NCBI GenBank assembly: GCA_963817615.1
Contig: CAWFPH010000003.1
Span: 186,001 to 250,000, forward strand
DNA: 64,000 bases
From: FEN-1219 sp963817615
Lineage (GTDB): Bacteria; Pseudomonadota; Gammaproteobacteria; Steroidobacterales; Rariloculaceae
Direction: 5' to 3'
Of the stretch, positions 1-9,483 are shown one piece after another; position 1 is the stretch's first letter; each line of letters starts with the position of its first letter. A program made the translations under genes and the position numbers. The notes under the pieces were generated by a model. It was not told the origin of the DNA. It saw nothing but the letters and a program-made list of their open reading frames with translations, and did not search any database.

Positions 1-350
1 CGGGCGCAGCGGCGCAGCGCGGACACGAGATAATGCCGTAGCATCGCTCAGGTCCGGCCACGACTTCGACGAGACGCCGGAACGTCGCGCATCGGTTGAC
101 CGCAATACCTACCGGTTCGAGGCCTACGCTACGATCCTAGCAGCGTCGACCTCGTGCTGCCAAGGGCGGGAATTTACGTCTCGCACCGAGCCCAACGGCA
201 TCGGCGTGCCGAACGGTTAGCCGGCGGCCCATGTTCTCGTGCAGGCGCCGGCCCGCAGCTTGACGCTCGAAGGACCGTGGCGAGGCGCAGGCGAGTCCGC
301 TATCCTTCCCGCAACTCATCGCTGCGTCGGACTTGCGGGGGGCGTCTCCC
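1..350. other. intergenic, no gene recognised
   Basis: No reading frame here resembles a protein, and I see no RNA gene. The short frames have poor codon structure and none continues into the permease. A G-rich run just before 351 could serve as a weak ribosome binding site. Confidence 0.5.
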
Positions 351-2831
351 ATGAACTCGACGATGTGGAAGGTCGCGCTGCGCACGCTCGCACGCGACAA
401 GACCTACGCGCTGATCAACGTCGCTGGCCTCGCGCTCGCGATCGCCTGCTGCCTGATCCTCGGCGTGTACCTTCGCGGCGAGCTCACCTACGACCATAGT
501 CACGAGAACTACAGGCGCATTTTTCGCGTCGTCAACGAGTTCGAGATCAACGGCAAACGCGACTCCTTCGCGGTCACTTCGCCGATGCTCGGGCCGATGC
601 TGAAGGAAGAGAACGCCGACGTGCAGGCGTTCGTGCGGTTCCAGGGCGGCCGCGACAATAGAAACTATCTCCAGCACGGCGACGTCGGCTATTACTGGAG
701 CGACACTTACGTCGCCGATCCCAACGTGTTCGAGGTGTTCACGCACAAGATTCTCTATGGCGATCCGAAGACCGCGCTGGACTCGCCGACGTCGATCGCG
801 ATCAGCCACTCGCTCGCGCGGCGTTACTTCGGCGACCGGAATCCGATCGGGGAGACACTGACCTCGGACGGCAACGACGCGCAGGTGACGTTGGTGTTCG
901 AGGACCTACCGGAAAACACCCACCTCAAATACGACGCGCTGTTCTCCTCGAACATCCCGCTGTTCTCGACGCCGGACGACATCAACCAGCGCCGACAGCG
1001 GCTCTTCGGCGTGGGCGTCTACACGTATCTGCTGATGCGCCCCGGCTACGACCCCGCACAGTGGAGCAAGGTGTCGGATGCATTCTTCGATCGCAACATG
1101 AAGACGATGGGGGATCGCATTAGCGCGAAGTGGCGTAGCTGGCTGCAGCCGCTCGCGGACATTCACCTGTACTCCGACTTGCCTGCCGATCAGCCTACGG
1201 GCAACCGCTATTACCTATACGGGTTCATAGCGGTTGCGGTGTTCACGCTGCTCGTGGCGTGCATCAACTACATGAATCTCGCGACCGCACGCGCTGCAAA
1301 GCGCGCCAAAGAAGTGGGGATGCGCAAGATCCTCGGGTCGAACCGCGGCGCGCTGATCGTGCAGTTCCTCGCAGAGTCGATGCTGCTCGCGGTCGTGGCC
1401 GTGCTGCTGGGCCTGCTGCTCGCGGAGCTCGCGGTTGCATTCACGCCGATTAGCCAGCTGCTCGGCAAGGAGATCTCGCTGAGCTTCACACGGACGCCGC
1501 AGCTCTACCTCTGGGTTGTCGGACTGGCCGTGCTCGTCGGCGTCGGCGCGGGGCTCTATCCCGCGTTCTACCTCTCGGCGGTCATGCCCGCCTCGGCGCT
1601 CGTGGGCGGCTCGAAGGGCGGCGGGCGCGGCTCGGGCCTGCGCGAGGCGCTCGTGTTCGTGCAGTTCTTGATCTCGGTGGCCGTGATCGCTTGCACCTTG
1701 GTGATGAGCGCGCAGATGCGCTACATCTCGAGCCTTTCGTTGGGTTTCGATCGCGAAAACCGCGTGGACGTCACTCTGCGCGGCGCGGAGACGATCTTGA
1801 GCAGCGATGCCATCAGGACGCAGCTCCTGACGAATCCCAATGTGCTCGGCGTGTCGTGGGCGACGTCCCCGATGGGCGGCAATTTTCCGCTCAACGTGAT
1901 CGGGCTCGAGACGAACCAAGGCGCGATCGAGCCGACCAGCGTCTCGCACATGGGGGTCGGGCCCGACTTCATCGACGTCATGGGCATGCAGCTGATCGAA
2001 GGGCACGGTCCGGCGGACGATATCCCCAGCGAAGCCGCCGCGGCGCCCGCCGGCGGGCCCCCGCGGATCACCGAGATCGTCGTGAACGAGGCGCTCGTCC
2101 GCGGTCTGCATTGGGATCAGCCGATCGGTAAGCGCTTCGAGCTCGGGCAGGGGCCGGGCGCCCAAAAGGGCACGGTCGTCGGTGTCGTGAAGGACTTCAA
2201 TTTCCGCTCGGTTCACGAGCAAGTGGCGCCGTTCGCAATCTACCGCCAGGTCGAGAACTTCGCTCAGATGCCGCCCGCGCTGCGCCAGCATCAGGAGCGC
2301 ACGATGGTGCTGAACATCGCCGGCAAGAACGTGGGGGCCACGCTCGATTTCGTGCGCGATACGATGCGCAAGTTCGACCCGGTTCATCCGTTCCAATTCG
2401 AGTTCCTCGACGATTCCCTGCAGAAGCTCTACGTCGCCGACCTGCAGCTCACGCGCCTGATCGCGATTTTCGCGGGGCTCTGCATCTTCATCGCGTGCCT
2501 CGGATTGTTCGGGCTAGCGTCCTTCATGGCCGCGCAGCGCACGCGCGAGATCGGCGTTCGGAAGGTCTTCGGCGCGCGCACCGGCCAAATCATTACGCTG
2601 CTCGCGCAGCGCATCGTGTACCTCGTGCTCGGCGCAGCCGCCGTGTCGAGCCTGCTCGCCTATCTCGTCATGAAGGCGTGGCTCCAGAACTTCGCGTTCC
2701 GCACGGCTATCAATCCGCTGATCTTCGTCGTTGCGGCGCTCGCGGGACTCGCGATCGCCTACATCACGGTGGCGCTGCAGTCGAGGAAGGCTGCGCGAGC
2801 TCACCCCGTGATCTCGCTACGCTACGAGTAA
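351..2831 (+). CDS. ABC transporter permease, MacB/FtsX type with duplicated core
   Basis: An 826-residue inner-membrane permease of the MacB/FtsX superfamily. One N-terminal membrane helix (about residues 20-40) is followed by a periplasmic MacB_PCD domain, a three-helix FtsX block near residues 285-420, a second periplasmic domain, and a second FtsX block at the C-terminus. The charged loops KRAKEVGMRKILG and RTREIGVRKVFG, typical just after the first FtsX helix, are both present. Such proteins use an ATPase partner for mechanotransmission or efflux; none is encoded in this window, so it may lie upstream of position 1 or elsewhere. The ATG at 351 is preferred over an in-frame TTG at 333 because the conserved N-terminus begins there. 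Substrate unknown. Confidence 0.88.
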   Translation: MNSTMWKVALRTLARDKTYALINVAGLALAIACCLILGVYLRGELTYDHSHENYRRIFRVVNEFEINGKRDSFAVTSPMLGPMLKEENADVQAFVRFQGGRDNRNYLQHGDVGYYWSDTYVADPNVFEVFTHKILYGDPKTALDSPTSIAISHSLARRYFGDRNPIGETLTSDGNDAQVTLVFEDLPENTHLKYDALFSSNIPLFSTPDDINQRRQRLFGVGVYTYLLMRPGYDPAQWSKVSDAFFDRNMKTMGDRISAKWRSWLQPLADIHLYSDLPADQPTGNRYYLYGFIAVAVFTLLVACINYMNLATARAAKRAKEVGMRKILGSNRGALIVQFLAESMLLAVVAVLLGLLLAELAVAFTPISQLLGKEISLSFTRTPQLYLWVVGLAVLVGVGAGLYPAFYLSAVMPASALVGGSKGGGRGSGLREALVFVQFLISVAVIACTLVMSAQMRYISSLSLGFDRENRVDVTLRGAETILSSDAIRTQLLTNPNVLGVSWATSPMGGNFPLNVIGLETNQGAIEPTSVSHMGVGPDFIDVMGMQLIEGHGPADDIPSEAAAAPAGGPPRITEIVVNEALVRGLHWDQPIGKRFELGQGPGAQKGTVVGVVKDFNFRSVHEQVAPFAIYRQVENFAQMPPALRQHQERTMVLNIAGKNVGATLDFVRDTMRKFDPVHPFQFEFLDDSLQKLYVADLQLTRLIAIFAGLCIFIACLGLFGLASFMAAQRTREIGVRKVFGARTGQIITLLAQRIVYLVLGAAAVSSLLAYLVMKAWLQNFAFRTAINPLIFVVAALAGLAIAYITVALQSRKAARAHPVISLRYE

Positions 2832-2883
2832 AGTCCGCGGCGCCTGCGCCACCGCAAGCAACACGTGCAGCCGAGGAGAGTCG

Positions 2884-3240
2884 ATGAAAGCCGTTCCGTT
2901 CGCGCTCGGCGCGTTGCTGGTCGCCGATGTTGCGTTCGCCGCTGATTTCTCGGGCGACTGGAACATCAGCGCGACGATCGGCGGCAACCCGACTGCGATC
3001 CAGTGCACTCTCGTGCAGAAGGGCGACGCACTATCCGGCACCTGCAAGCCCGGACAGTTCGACCCGAGCCCGATCGTAGGTGCCGTCGCCGGTGCGAGCG
3101 CGAAGTGGGGCTACGATGTCGTGTTCAACGGCAAGCAGAACCACGTCGAGTACGAAGGGGCGCTCGGCGCCGACGGCAAGCTCTCGGGGACTCTGCACCT
3201 CGGTCCGACGACCGTGCCGTTCACGGCGGCGAAGAAATGA
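2884..3240 (+). CDS. small secreted protein with D-F-x-G-x-W motif
   Basis: A 118-residue exported protein. It has a signal peptide (cleavage likely after AFA, residues 17-19) and a mature part that begins DFSGDWN and alternates polar and hydrophobic residues, as in a small beta-barrel. Two cysteines (in QCTL and GTCK) could form a disulfide. A clear Shine-Dalgarno (GAGGAGAG) precedes the ATG. It lies 52 bp after the permease in the same direction and may be co-transcribed. The DFSGDW start resembles the D-[LF]-x-G-x-W motif of larger secreted proteins at 27-33 kb, but overall similarity cannot be shown by eye. Function unknown. Confidence 0.75.
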   Translation: MKAVPFALGALLVADVAFAADFSGDWNISATIGGNPTAIQCTLVQKGDALSGTCKPGQFDPSPIVGAVAGASAKWGYDVVFNGKQNHVEYEGALGADGKLSGTLHLGPTTVPFTAAKK

Positions 3241-3290
3241 CAAGAGGCGCTCGTCAAGCAGATCTCGTCGTAGACGATCCGCCGGGAAGT

Positions 3291-3334
3291 TGTGACGAAA
3301 GTCACATTTTGCCTGCGGCGGCGACGAACATAAT
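3291..3334 (+). promoter_or_regulatory. CRP-type box with candidate -10 element
   Basis: TGTGA-CGAAAG-TCACA at 3291-3306 has both half-sites of the CRP consensus with the standard six-base spacer. A -10-like CATAAT lies at 3329-3334. A start near 3341 would put the box centre at about -42, close to the -41.5 spacing of class II CRP-activated promoters. The diguanylate cyclase follows directly. Regulation is inferred; the box itself is seen in the sequence. Confidence 0.6.
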
Positions 3335-3365
3335 GCGTGACGAGCTTCACGCTCTCAGGAGATCC

Positions 3366-4250
3366 GTGTTGCGGCGCTCGAACGATCGGGTTGCGTTGTT
3401 TGGGTGGTGCGCGCTCAGCGCTCTGCTTCTGGTCGTCGTCAGCATCGTCGACTACTTCACGCCCTCCGACCTTGCGCTATCGCTCTATTACTTCCTGATC
3501 GTCGCATTGGTCGCGTGGAAGACCGGAAGCTCGACCGTCACAATGGGCGTCGCGCTCAGCAGCGCTGCCGTTTGGCTCGCCGCCGAGTCGCTCAAGGCGG
3601 GCGGCCCCAACCGTATGGTGTTGCTGCTCAATGGCACAAGCCGGCTCGTGATTCTCGTGGCGCTCGGCTGGGTCATTTGCCGCCTGAAGGTCGCTCTGAA
3701 CGCCGAGCGCGCTCTGGCGCGGACCGACTTCGTCACCGGCGCGCTCAATGCGCGCGCGTTCCATGAGGAGACGCGCATCGAAGCGGAACGGGCGCGGCGG
3801 TCCGGCCACTCACTCACGGTGGCCTACGTAGACCTCGACAATTTCAAAGCCATCAACGACAACTTCGGCCATAGCCGTGGAAACGACGTGCTACGACAGG
3901 TGGCCGAAACGATGAAAAGCGATCTGCGCCTCGGCGACCGCGTCTCGCGCGTGGGCGGAGACGAGTTCGCGTTGCTGCTGCCGGAGACCGGCTATGCGCG
4001 GGGCCGCCAGGCCATCACTCGGCTGCAGGCCACGCTACGCCGAGCCATGGAACAGCACGGCTGGCCCGTGACGTTCAGCATCGGCGTTGCGGTATTCGAT
4101 GCGCCCGCGATGGACATCGACGCGATACTGAGGAAAGCCGACGAAATGATGTATCAGGCGAAGGCGGCCGGCAAAAATCGATTTCGAATCTATTCCCAGG
4201 GTCTGCAAGCGGACGTGCATCCGATCGGCATCGTGCGGATCGCGTCCTAA
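3366..4250 (+). CDS. membrane-bound diguanylate cyclase (GGDEF)
   Basis: Makes cyclic di-GMP from two GTP. Several N-terminal hydrophobic helices (about residues 8-110) form a membrane sensor region with no named domain. A complete GGDEF domain follows. The active-site GGDEF is intact and is preceded by RLGD five residues upstream, the RxxD inhibitory site, so product inhibition is expected. I chose the GTG at 3366 (294 residues) because AGGAG stands a few bases before it. The in-frame ATG at 3333 overlaps the candidate -10 element and has no ribosome binding site; if used, the protein has 305 residues. There is no EAL domain. The upstream CRP-type box suggests nutrient-linked control. Confidence 0.85.
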   Translation: MLRRSNDRVALFGWCALSALLLVVVSIVDYFTPSDLALSLYYFLIVALVAWKTGSSTVTMGVALSSAAVWLAAESLKAGGPNRMVLLLNGTSRLVILVALGWVICRLKVALNAERALARTDFVTGALNARAFHEETRIEAERARRSGHSLTVAYVDLDNFKAINDNFGHSRGNDVLRQVAETMKSDLRLGDRVSRVGGDEFALLLPETGYARGRQAITRLQATLRRAMEQHGWPVTFSIGVAVFDAPAMDIDAILRKADEMMYQAKAAGKNRFRIYSQGLQADVHPIGIVRIAS

Positions 4251-4393
4251 AGACATCGAGCACGCGCTGCCCTGCAGGCCGATGGCGCAGGTGCTGGGCC
4301 CATCCCGCTGATTTCGGCCGTGGACGACGCGCTCGGCAATGGGACGGCTCCACCTCGTCTTCCGCGGTGTTCACCGGTGTCGGCAGCACGCGG

Positions 4394-5365
4394 TCAGTAG
4401 CGGTTCAGATCATCGGCGATCTCGACCGGACCGCTGTACCACTTGCGGATCTCGGCGACGTAAGGCTCGGTCGCGACGTCCGGTTTCCGGCCGGCGACGA
4501 GATGGGTGATGACGACGCGGCCCACTTTCGCCTCGGAGGCCATCTTGCCCACCTGCTCCGGCGTCAGATGATGGGTGCTTAGATGCTGCTTCATCACCTG
4601 GAACCGCTTCTGCTGCGCATCGGTGCCGCCGGTCGGTGCGACCATGGAGCCGGGCACCGCGGGATCGATCAGCTCGCTGACCAGGACGTCCGCTCCCTTC
4701 GCCAGCGCGGTCACCGCGTCGCTCGGCCCCGTGTCGCCGGTGTAGACGATCGACCGGTCCGGTAGATCGAAACGGAAAGAGAGCGAATCGAATCGCTTGT
4801 CCATGTCGCTGCCGGGCGGGAAGCTGTAATGGCTGTTTTCGGCGGCGGTCACCGTGAAGTCATCGAGGTCCACGTGGGCGCCATCCCGGATCTCGAACAC
4901 CTCCACGGTGTCTTCCGGCGGAACGATGTCCTCGCCCGGGATGCCGTAGCCCGACACGGCGCCCGGCTTGATCGCGGCCAAGAGGCCGTCCACCGTTTCT
5001 TTGATGCCGGGCGGTCCATAGATCTTCAGTTTGCCGGGCACCTTGTTCTGGTGGCGGAGTCCCAGAACCGCGAACAGGCCGCCCGTGTGGTCGAAGTGCA
5101 GATGGCTGATGAAGACCGCCTTGAGGGCCTGCAGAGCAAGCCCCGCCTTTGCCAGTTGCTCGGCGGCGCCGTCGCCGGCATCGACGAGATACGCCGCCTG
5201 ACCGACGACGAGCACGTTCGCCGGCTCGGAACGCTTGGCTTCGGGAAAGGGCCCCCCGTGGGTACCGAGCGTGATGAACGTATCGCGGTCCGCGGCTGCC
5301 AGGCCCGGTGCGCGCAGGGACGCGACGGCGAGCAGCAGAATGAACCATCCGACTTGCTTTCTCAT
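4394..5365 (-). CDS. secreted metallo-beta-lactamase-fold hydrolase, AtsA/RNase Z-like
   Basis: A 323-residue exported hydrolase. The signal peptide covers about residues 1-25. The metal-binding motif HLHFDH is at residues 88-93, with later ligands in NSHYS, the GDTGPSD strand and a final VITHL. The order of motifs resembles the arylsulfatase AtsA/ElaC branch of the fold more than true beta-lactamases. I start at the ATG at 5365, where the signal peptide begins; upstream codons read through low-quality sequence. A second hydrolase of the same fold lies 100 bp upstream on the same strand. The substrate cannot be told from sequence. Confidence 0.82.
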   Translation of the reverse strand: MRKQVGWFILLLAVASLRAPGLAAADRDTFITLGTHGGPFPEAKRSEPANVLVVGQAAYLVDAGDGAAEQLAKAGLALQALKAVFISHLHFDHTGGLFAVLGLRHQNKVPGKLKIYGPPGIKETVDGLLAAIKPGAVSGYGIPGEDIVPPEDTVEVFEIRDGAHVDLDDFTVTAAENSHYSFPPGSDMDKRFDSLSFRFDLPDRSIVYTGDTGPSDAVTALAKGADVLVSELIDPAVPGSMVAPTGGTDAQQKRFQVMKQHLSTHHLTPEQVGKMASEAKVGRVVITHLVAGRKPDVATEPYVAEIRKWYSGPVEIADDLNRY

Positions 5366-5465
5366 TGCCTGCCTCGCCGTTGCGACTCTTGCGCACGCAT
5401 TCGATTTTCTTCCGTCGTCCACAACGCCGCGATCGACCCGGCACCGGCGACGAGCGCCAGCGCGA

Positions 5466-6449
5466 TCAATGCATGGAGAGCCGTTGCGCCTCGGCACAAT
5501 CGCGCATCATCTCGAAGTAATGCTGCACGGACTCCGCGCCGATCTCGTACGGGTGCTTCTCGCCCACGGCGCGCGGTAGCTGCGCGATGCGTACGCGATC
5601 CCAGGCACGGTCGAATTCGGTGTGGTTGCTCATGACGATAGTGGCGCCGGCCGCGCTCGCGGCCGCCGCCATCTTCGTCGCGCTGTCGCGATAGATCGCG
5701 AAATTTTCGGCGAGGCGCGGAAAGTTGAACGCCGTGCCACCGGAGTAGGCGACCGTCAACGTGCGGTTCCCGTCTTTGACGGGGAAGAGGTAAGACAAGG
5801 TGCCCGGCGTGTGGCCCGGTGTGGCAATCACGTCGACCGTCGTGTCGCCGAGCGTGATCTTGAGGCCCTGGGGTCCGACGGCGACGTCGCGCTTCGGCAC
5901 GCCGCCGGGCGCGTTCGCCGGGCGCTGCAGCGTCGACTCCCAGTCCGCGGCGCCCATGACGACTTTAGCGCCGTAGCGGCTCTGCAGCAGCGCCGCGCCT
6001 TGGTCGTGGTCGCCGTGGGCATGGCTGATCAGGACGTACTTGATGTCCTTCGGATCGAGACCGACCGCGCTCAAGCCATCCACGATCTCCGGCTCGACCG
6101 CGTAGTCGAACAACGTGTCGATGACGATGATGCCGTCGCTCGTGGTGAGCGCCCATGACGAATGAATACGCGTGCCGAGGAAATACAGGTTGTCGAACAC
6201 CTTGTAGGGGCGTGCGTACCACGTCGAGCGGTCGGGCACCGCGCGGACGGGCGGCGGCGGGCGCGGAGTACCGTTCCTATTATCGGGCGCGACGCAGATG
6301 CGCAGGAATGTGCCGGCGTGGTCTGTGCCGGCGGCGCGTTTGGCCGCGACCACGAGCTCATCGGGCGTCGTAGCCACCGGCGCTTGGGCGTGCGCGCCGG
6401 CGGCGAACGCGGCGAGCAGCGCGGCCGTGAGGAGCGGGGAGGGGTGCAT
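5466..6449 (-). CDS. secreted metallo-beta-lactamase-fold protein, subclass B3-like
   Basis: A 327-residue exported protein with signal peptide (cleavage near AHAQ). Zinc ligands are visible as HAHGDH at residues 143-148, PGHTPG (H213) and SNHTE (H276), the layout of subclass B3 metallo-beta-lactamases and close relatives. The sequence from NLYFLGTRIHSSWAL to VIDT is also typical of that group. Whether it hydrolyses beta-lactams is open, since many environmental relatives act on lactones or other esters. The start is supported by AAGGGA upstream. It runs in the same direction as the next hydrolase (4394-5365). Confidence 0.8.
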   Translation of the reverse strand: MHPSPLLTAALLAAFAAGAHAQAPVATTPDELVVAAKRAAGTDHAGTFLRICVAPDNRNGTPRPPPPVRAVPDRSTWYARPYKVFDNLYFLGTRIHSSWALTTSDGIIVIDTLFDYAVEPEIVDGLSAVGLDPKDIKYVLISHAHGDHDQGAALLQSRYGAKVVMGAADWESTLQRPANAPGGVPKRDVAVGPQGLKITLGDTTVDVIATPGHTPGTLSYLFPVKDGNRTLTVAYSGGTAFNFPRLAENFAIYRDSATKMAAAASAAGATIVMSNHTEFDRAWDRVRIAQLPRAVGEKHPYEIGAESVQHYFEMMRDCAEAQRLSMH

Positions 6450-6663
6450 GCGTCGTCCCTTGTCGTTTTCGAGAACGCTAGTCCCTTACGCAAACGTTTT
6501 CAATCGGTGGACGAGTCCTTTTGATTCGGCGAGCACGACCCGTTCTTCTCGCAGCACCTCGACGGCGGAAGATGGCTGCGCCTGCATCTCGCCACCGTCT
6601 CGCCGCGCGCCGGCGTTCTGGCGTAGGATGCGCGCAACGGATCCGATTCTTGCGGGGGGGCCC

Positions 6664-8202
6664 ATGCTGCGAATCCACTGGCCGGTCTTGCTGGTCGCAG
6701 TCGCCGCTGGTGCCGCTGCTTCGTCCGCGAACGCAGCCGCTTCTTGCGCCTCGCTGGCGACGAAGCTGCAGCTGAAGAACGCGACGATCACTGCGGCCGT
6801 CGAGGTGCCGGCCGGCGGCTTCAAGCTGCCCGGACCCGGCGGCGCGGCCGGCGGTCCGCCCATGGATTTCTCGTCGCTGCCGGCCTTCTGCCGCGTCGCC
6901 GGCACGCTTCGCCCGACTGCGGATTCCGACATCCGCTTCGAGGTCTGGATGCCGCTGAGCGGCTGGAACGGCAAGTTCGTGGGCGGCGGGAACGGTGTGT
7001 GGGCCGGCTCGATTGCGTACGGCGACATGGTGGGTCCGCTGGCCCGCGGCTACGCCGTCGCGGCGTCCGACGTCGGCCACCAAGGCAGCCCCATCGACGC
7101 CAACTTCCTGGTCGGGCATCCGGAAAAGCTCGTGGATTTCGGGTATCGCGCGGTTCACGAAGAGACGGTGGCCGCAAAGGCCACGGTCGAAGCGTTCTTC
7201 GGCCGCCGTCCGCAGCGCTCGCTGTACGTCAGCTGTTCCACGGGCGGCCGCATCGGCCTGATGGAGGCGCACCGATATCCGGATGACTACGACGGCATTT
7301 CCGCCACGGCGCCGGCCAACCCGATGGTGTCGCTGATGGTGATGTCGCTGTGGAGCGGCAATGCCACGATGAAGGACGAAGCGAGCCGCATTCCGCCTGC
7401 GAAATTCGAGTTGCTGCACAATGCGGCGTTGGCGGCCTGCGATGCGAACGACGGCGTGAAAGACGGCATTATCACGAATCCGCCGGCCTGCCACTTCGAT
7501 CCGGCCGTACTGCAGTGCAAGGACGGCGATGCGGCGGATTGCCTGACCGCGCCGCAAGTGACGGCGTTGCGCGCCGTCTATGCGGGTCCGAAGAATCCGC
7601 GCACGGGCGAGCAGATCTACCCGGGCCTGTCGGTCGGCAGCGAGCCGCAGATGCCGGTGCTGACGATGGGCAATGAGCCGTTCCCCGTGGCAACTACCTT
7701 CTTCCGCGGCGTGCTCTTCAAGGACCCATCGTGGAATTTCCGCAGCTTCGACTACGATCACGACGTGGATCGCGCCATGGCCTACGGCCACGACGCGCTC
7801 GATGTCCCGGCGGACGGCCTGCAGCGCTTCTTCGCCGGCAACCGCAAGCTGCTGCTGACGCATGGCTGGGCCGATGGGCTCATCCCTGCGCAATCGACCG
7901 TGAATTTCTACGGCGCGCTGGTGAAGGACCTCGGCGCGCGCCGCGCGCAGGACGGCGTGCGGCTGTTCATGGTGCCGGGCATGGGTCATTGTGCCGGCGG
8001 CAGCGGGCCCTCCAGCGTCGATTATCTAGGCGCCATCGACCACTGGGTCGAGACCGGCAAGGCACCGGAGCGGCTCATCGCGAGCAACCCGCCGCGCGCG
8101 CCGGAGCGCACGCGCCCGCTGTGCGCGTATCCGCAGGTGGCGAAGTATTCGGGCAGCGGCAGCACAGACGCTGCAGAGAGCTTCCGCTGCGAGCTGCCCT
8201 AG
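6664..8202 (+). CDS. tannase/feruloyl esterase family hydrolase
   Basis: A 512-residue secreted esterase that would release phenolic acids such as gallate or ferulate from esters. The signal peptide covers about residues 1-25. The family CS-D-HC signature is complete: nucleophile Ser192 beside Cys191 (SCSTGG), Asp404 (HGWADG) and His442 beside Cys443 (GHCAGG). The two cysteines normally pair to hold the triad together. Length fits the family. The ATG at 6664 directly precedes the signal peptide. An aromatic-acid transporter begins 25 bp downstream, so hydrolysis and uptake are probably coupled. Confidence 0.9.
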   Translation: MLRIHWPVLLVAVAAGAAASSANAAASCASLATKLQLKNATITAAVEVPAGGFKLPGPGGAAGGPPMDFSSLPAFCRVAGTLRPTADSDIRFEVWMPLSGWNGKFVGGGNGVWAGSIAYGDMVGPLARGYAVAASDVGHQGSPIDANFLVGHPEKLVDFGYRAVHEETVAAKATVEAFFGRRPQRSLYVSCSTGGRIGLMEAHRYPDDYDGISATAPANPMVSLMVMSLWSGNATMKDEASRIPPAKFELLHNAALAACDANDGVKDGIITNPPACHFDPAVLQCKDGDAADCLTAPQVTALRAVYAGPKNPRTGEQIYPGLSVGSEPQMPVLTMGNEPFPVATTFFRGVLFKDPSWNFRSFDYDHDVDRAMAYGHDALDVPADGLQRFFAGNRKLLLTHGWADGLIPAQSTVNFYGALVKDLGARRAQDGVRLFMVPGMGHCAGGSGPSSVDYLGAIDHWVETGKAPERLIASNPPRAPERTRPLCAYPQVAKYSGSGSTDAAESFRCELP

Positions 8203-8227
8203 GTAACTTTCCGGGCTGCGTTACGCC

Positions 8228-9430
8228 GTGGTAAGCGCAGTCGCTGCCAAGACGATCACTCGAAGCGCCGCCGTGACGGTGGCGCTGTGCTTTTGCGTCG
8301 CGATCGCCGAAGGGTTCGACATCCAGGCCATCGGCGTCGCGGCACCCCGGCTCGGACCCGAGCTCGGGCTCACGGCCGAAGCGCTGGGGTGGGTCTTCGC
8401 CATCGGCAACGTCGGGCTCGTGATCGGCGCGAGCGTCGGCGGCTGGCTGGCCGATCGGATCGGGCGCAAACCGGTATTCGTCGGTGCCGTGCTTCTGTTC
8501 GGCGTGTTCACGCTCGCAACGGCGATCAGCTCGACGTTCGCCGCGCTGTTCGCAGTGCGTTTCCTCGCGGGTCTGCATTTCGGCGCCGCGTTCCCGATCA
8601 TGATGGCGATTGCGACGGAGGTCAGCTCTCCGCAGAAGCGCACTCAGACGGCGACCGCCATGTTTTGCGGCATGCCGCTCGGGGGCGGCGTGTCTGCTCT
8701 GCTCACGCAAGCATTCGCCGGTCTCGACTGGCGCGTGCTGTTTTACGTCGGCGGCACGGTTCCGATCCTTCTCACGCTCCTGTTGTACCGGTCGCTGCCG
8801 GAGACGCTGCAGCGCAGCGGCAGCGGCGGACAACCGCGTCAAAGCGCGTTGAAAACGCTGTTCGGAGAAGGGCGCGCGCGCGCGACGTTGCTGCTTTGGA
8901 TCGTGTTCCTGCCGACGCTTCTGATCCTCTATCTCATTCTCAACTGGTTGCCGACGCTGGTGGCCGCGAAGGGAATAAGCCGCGCGGCGGCCCCGCTCGC
9001 GTCGCTGGCGTTCAACTTCGCGAGCGTTGCGGGTGCTCTGCTGGTGGGGTTCCTCGTGGATCGGTTCACGCTGCGCTGGCCGCTCACCGTTGCCTACGCC
9101 GGCCTGGTCTTGGCGCTCGTCGCGCTGAGTCGAGCCGACACCATGGCGCAGATGCTCGTGCTGAGCGGCGCCGCCGGCTTCTTCGTGCTCGGTGCGAACT
9201 TCGCGCTCTACGGTCTCGCGCCGACGTACTACAGCCCCGCAACCCGAGGCACCGGCGCGGGCGCCAGCATCGCGGTAGGGCGGGTGGGATCGATCGCCGG
9301 TCCGTTGCTCGCGGGACTGCTGCTCGGGGGCGGTATCTCGGCGTCGGGCGTCGTGGCCTATCTGGTCCCGATGGCGGCCGTTGCCGGCGTAGGCGTGTTC
9401 GCGCTCAGCTTCTGTCGCCGGCCGTATTGA
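8228..9430 (+). CDS. MFS transporter, aromatic acid:H+ symporter family
   Basis: A 400-residue, 12-helix carrier. The first helix contains EGFDIQAIGVAAP, the signature of AAHS-type aromatic-acid symporters (PcaK and BenK relatives), and the loop after helix 2 has GWLADRIGRKP, the classic MFS motif. It starts with GTG at 8228, 25 bp after the tannase, so the two are likely co-transcribed. Role inferred: import of the phenolic acid released by the esterase, or of a related benzoate or vanillate. The exact substrate cannot be read from sequence. Confidence 0.88.
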   Translation: MVSAVAAKTITRSAAVTVALCFCVAIAEGFDIQAIGVAAPRLGPELGLTAEALGWVFAIGNVGLVIGASVGGWLADRIGRKPVFVGAVLLFGVFTLATAISSTFAALFAVRFLAGLHFGAAFPIMMAIATEVSSPQKRTQTATAMFCGMPLGGGVSALLTQAFAGLDWRVLFYVGGTVPILLTLLLYRSLPETLQRSGSGGQPRQSALKTLFGEGRARATLLLWIVFLPTLLILYLILNWLPTLVAAKGISRAAAPLASLAFNFASVAGALLVGFLVDRFTLRWPLTVAYAGLVLALVALSRADTMAQMLVLSGAAGFFVLGANFALYGLAPTYYSPATRGTGAGASIAVGRVGSIAGPLLAGLLLGGGISASGVVAYLVPMAAVAGVGVFALSFCRRPY

Positions 9431-9483
9431 AGACGGCAGGCGCTCCGCGTCCGGCCGGCCCGGATGCGTCGGCGCTCGCGGCC

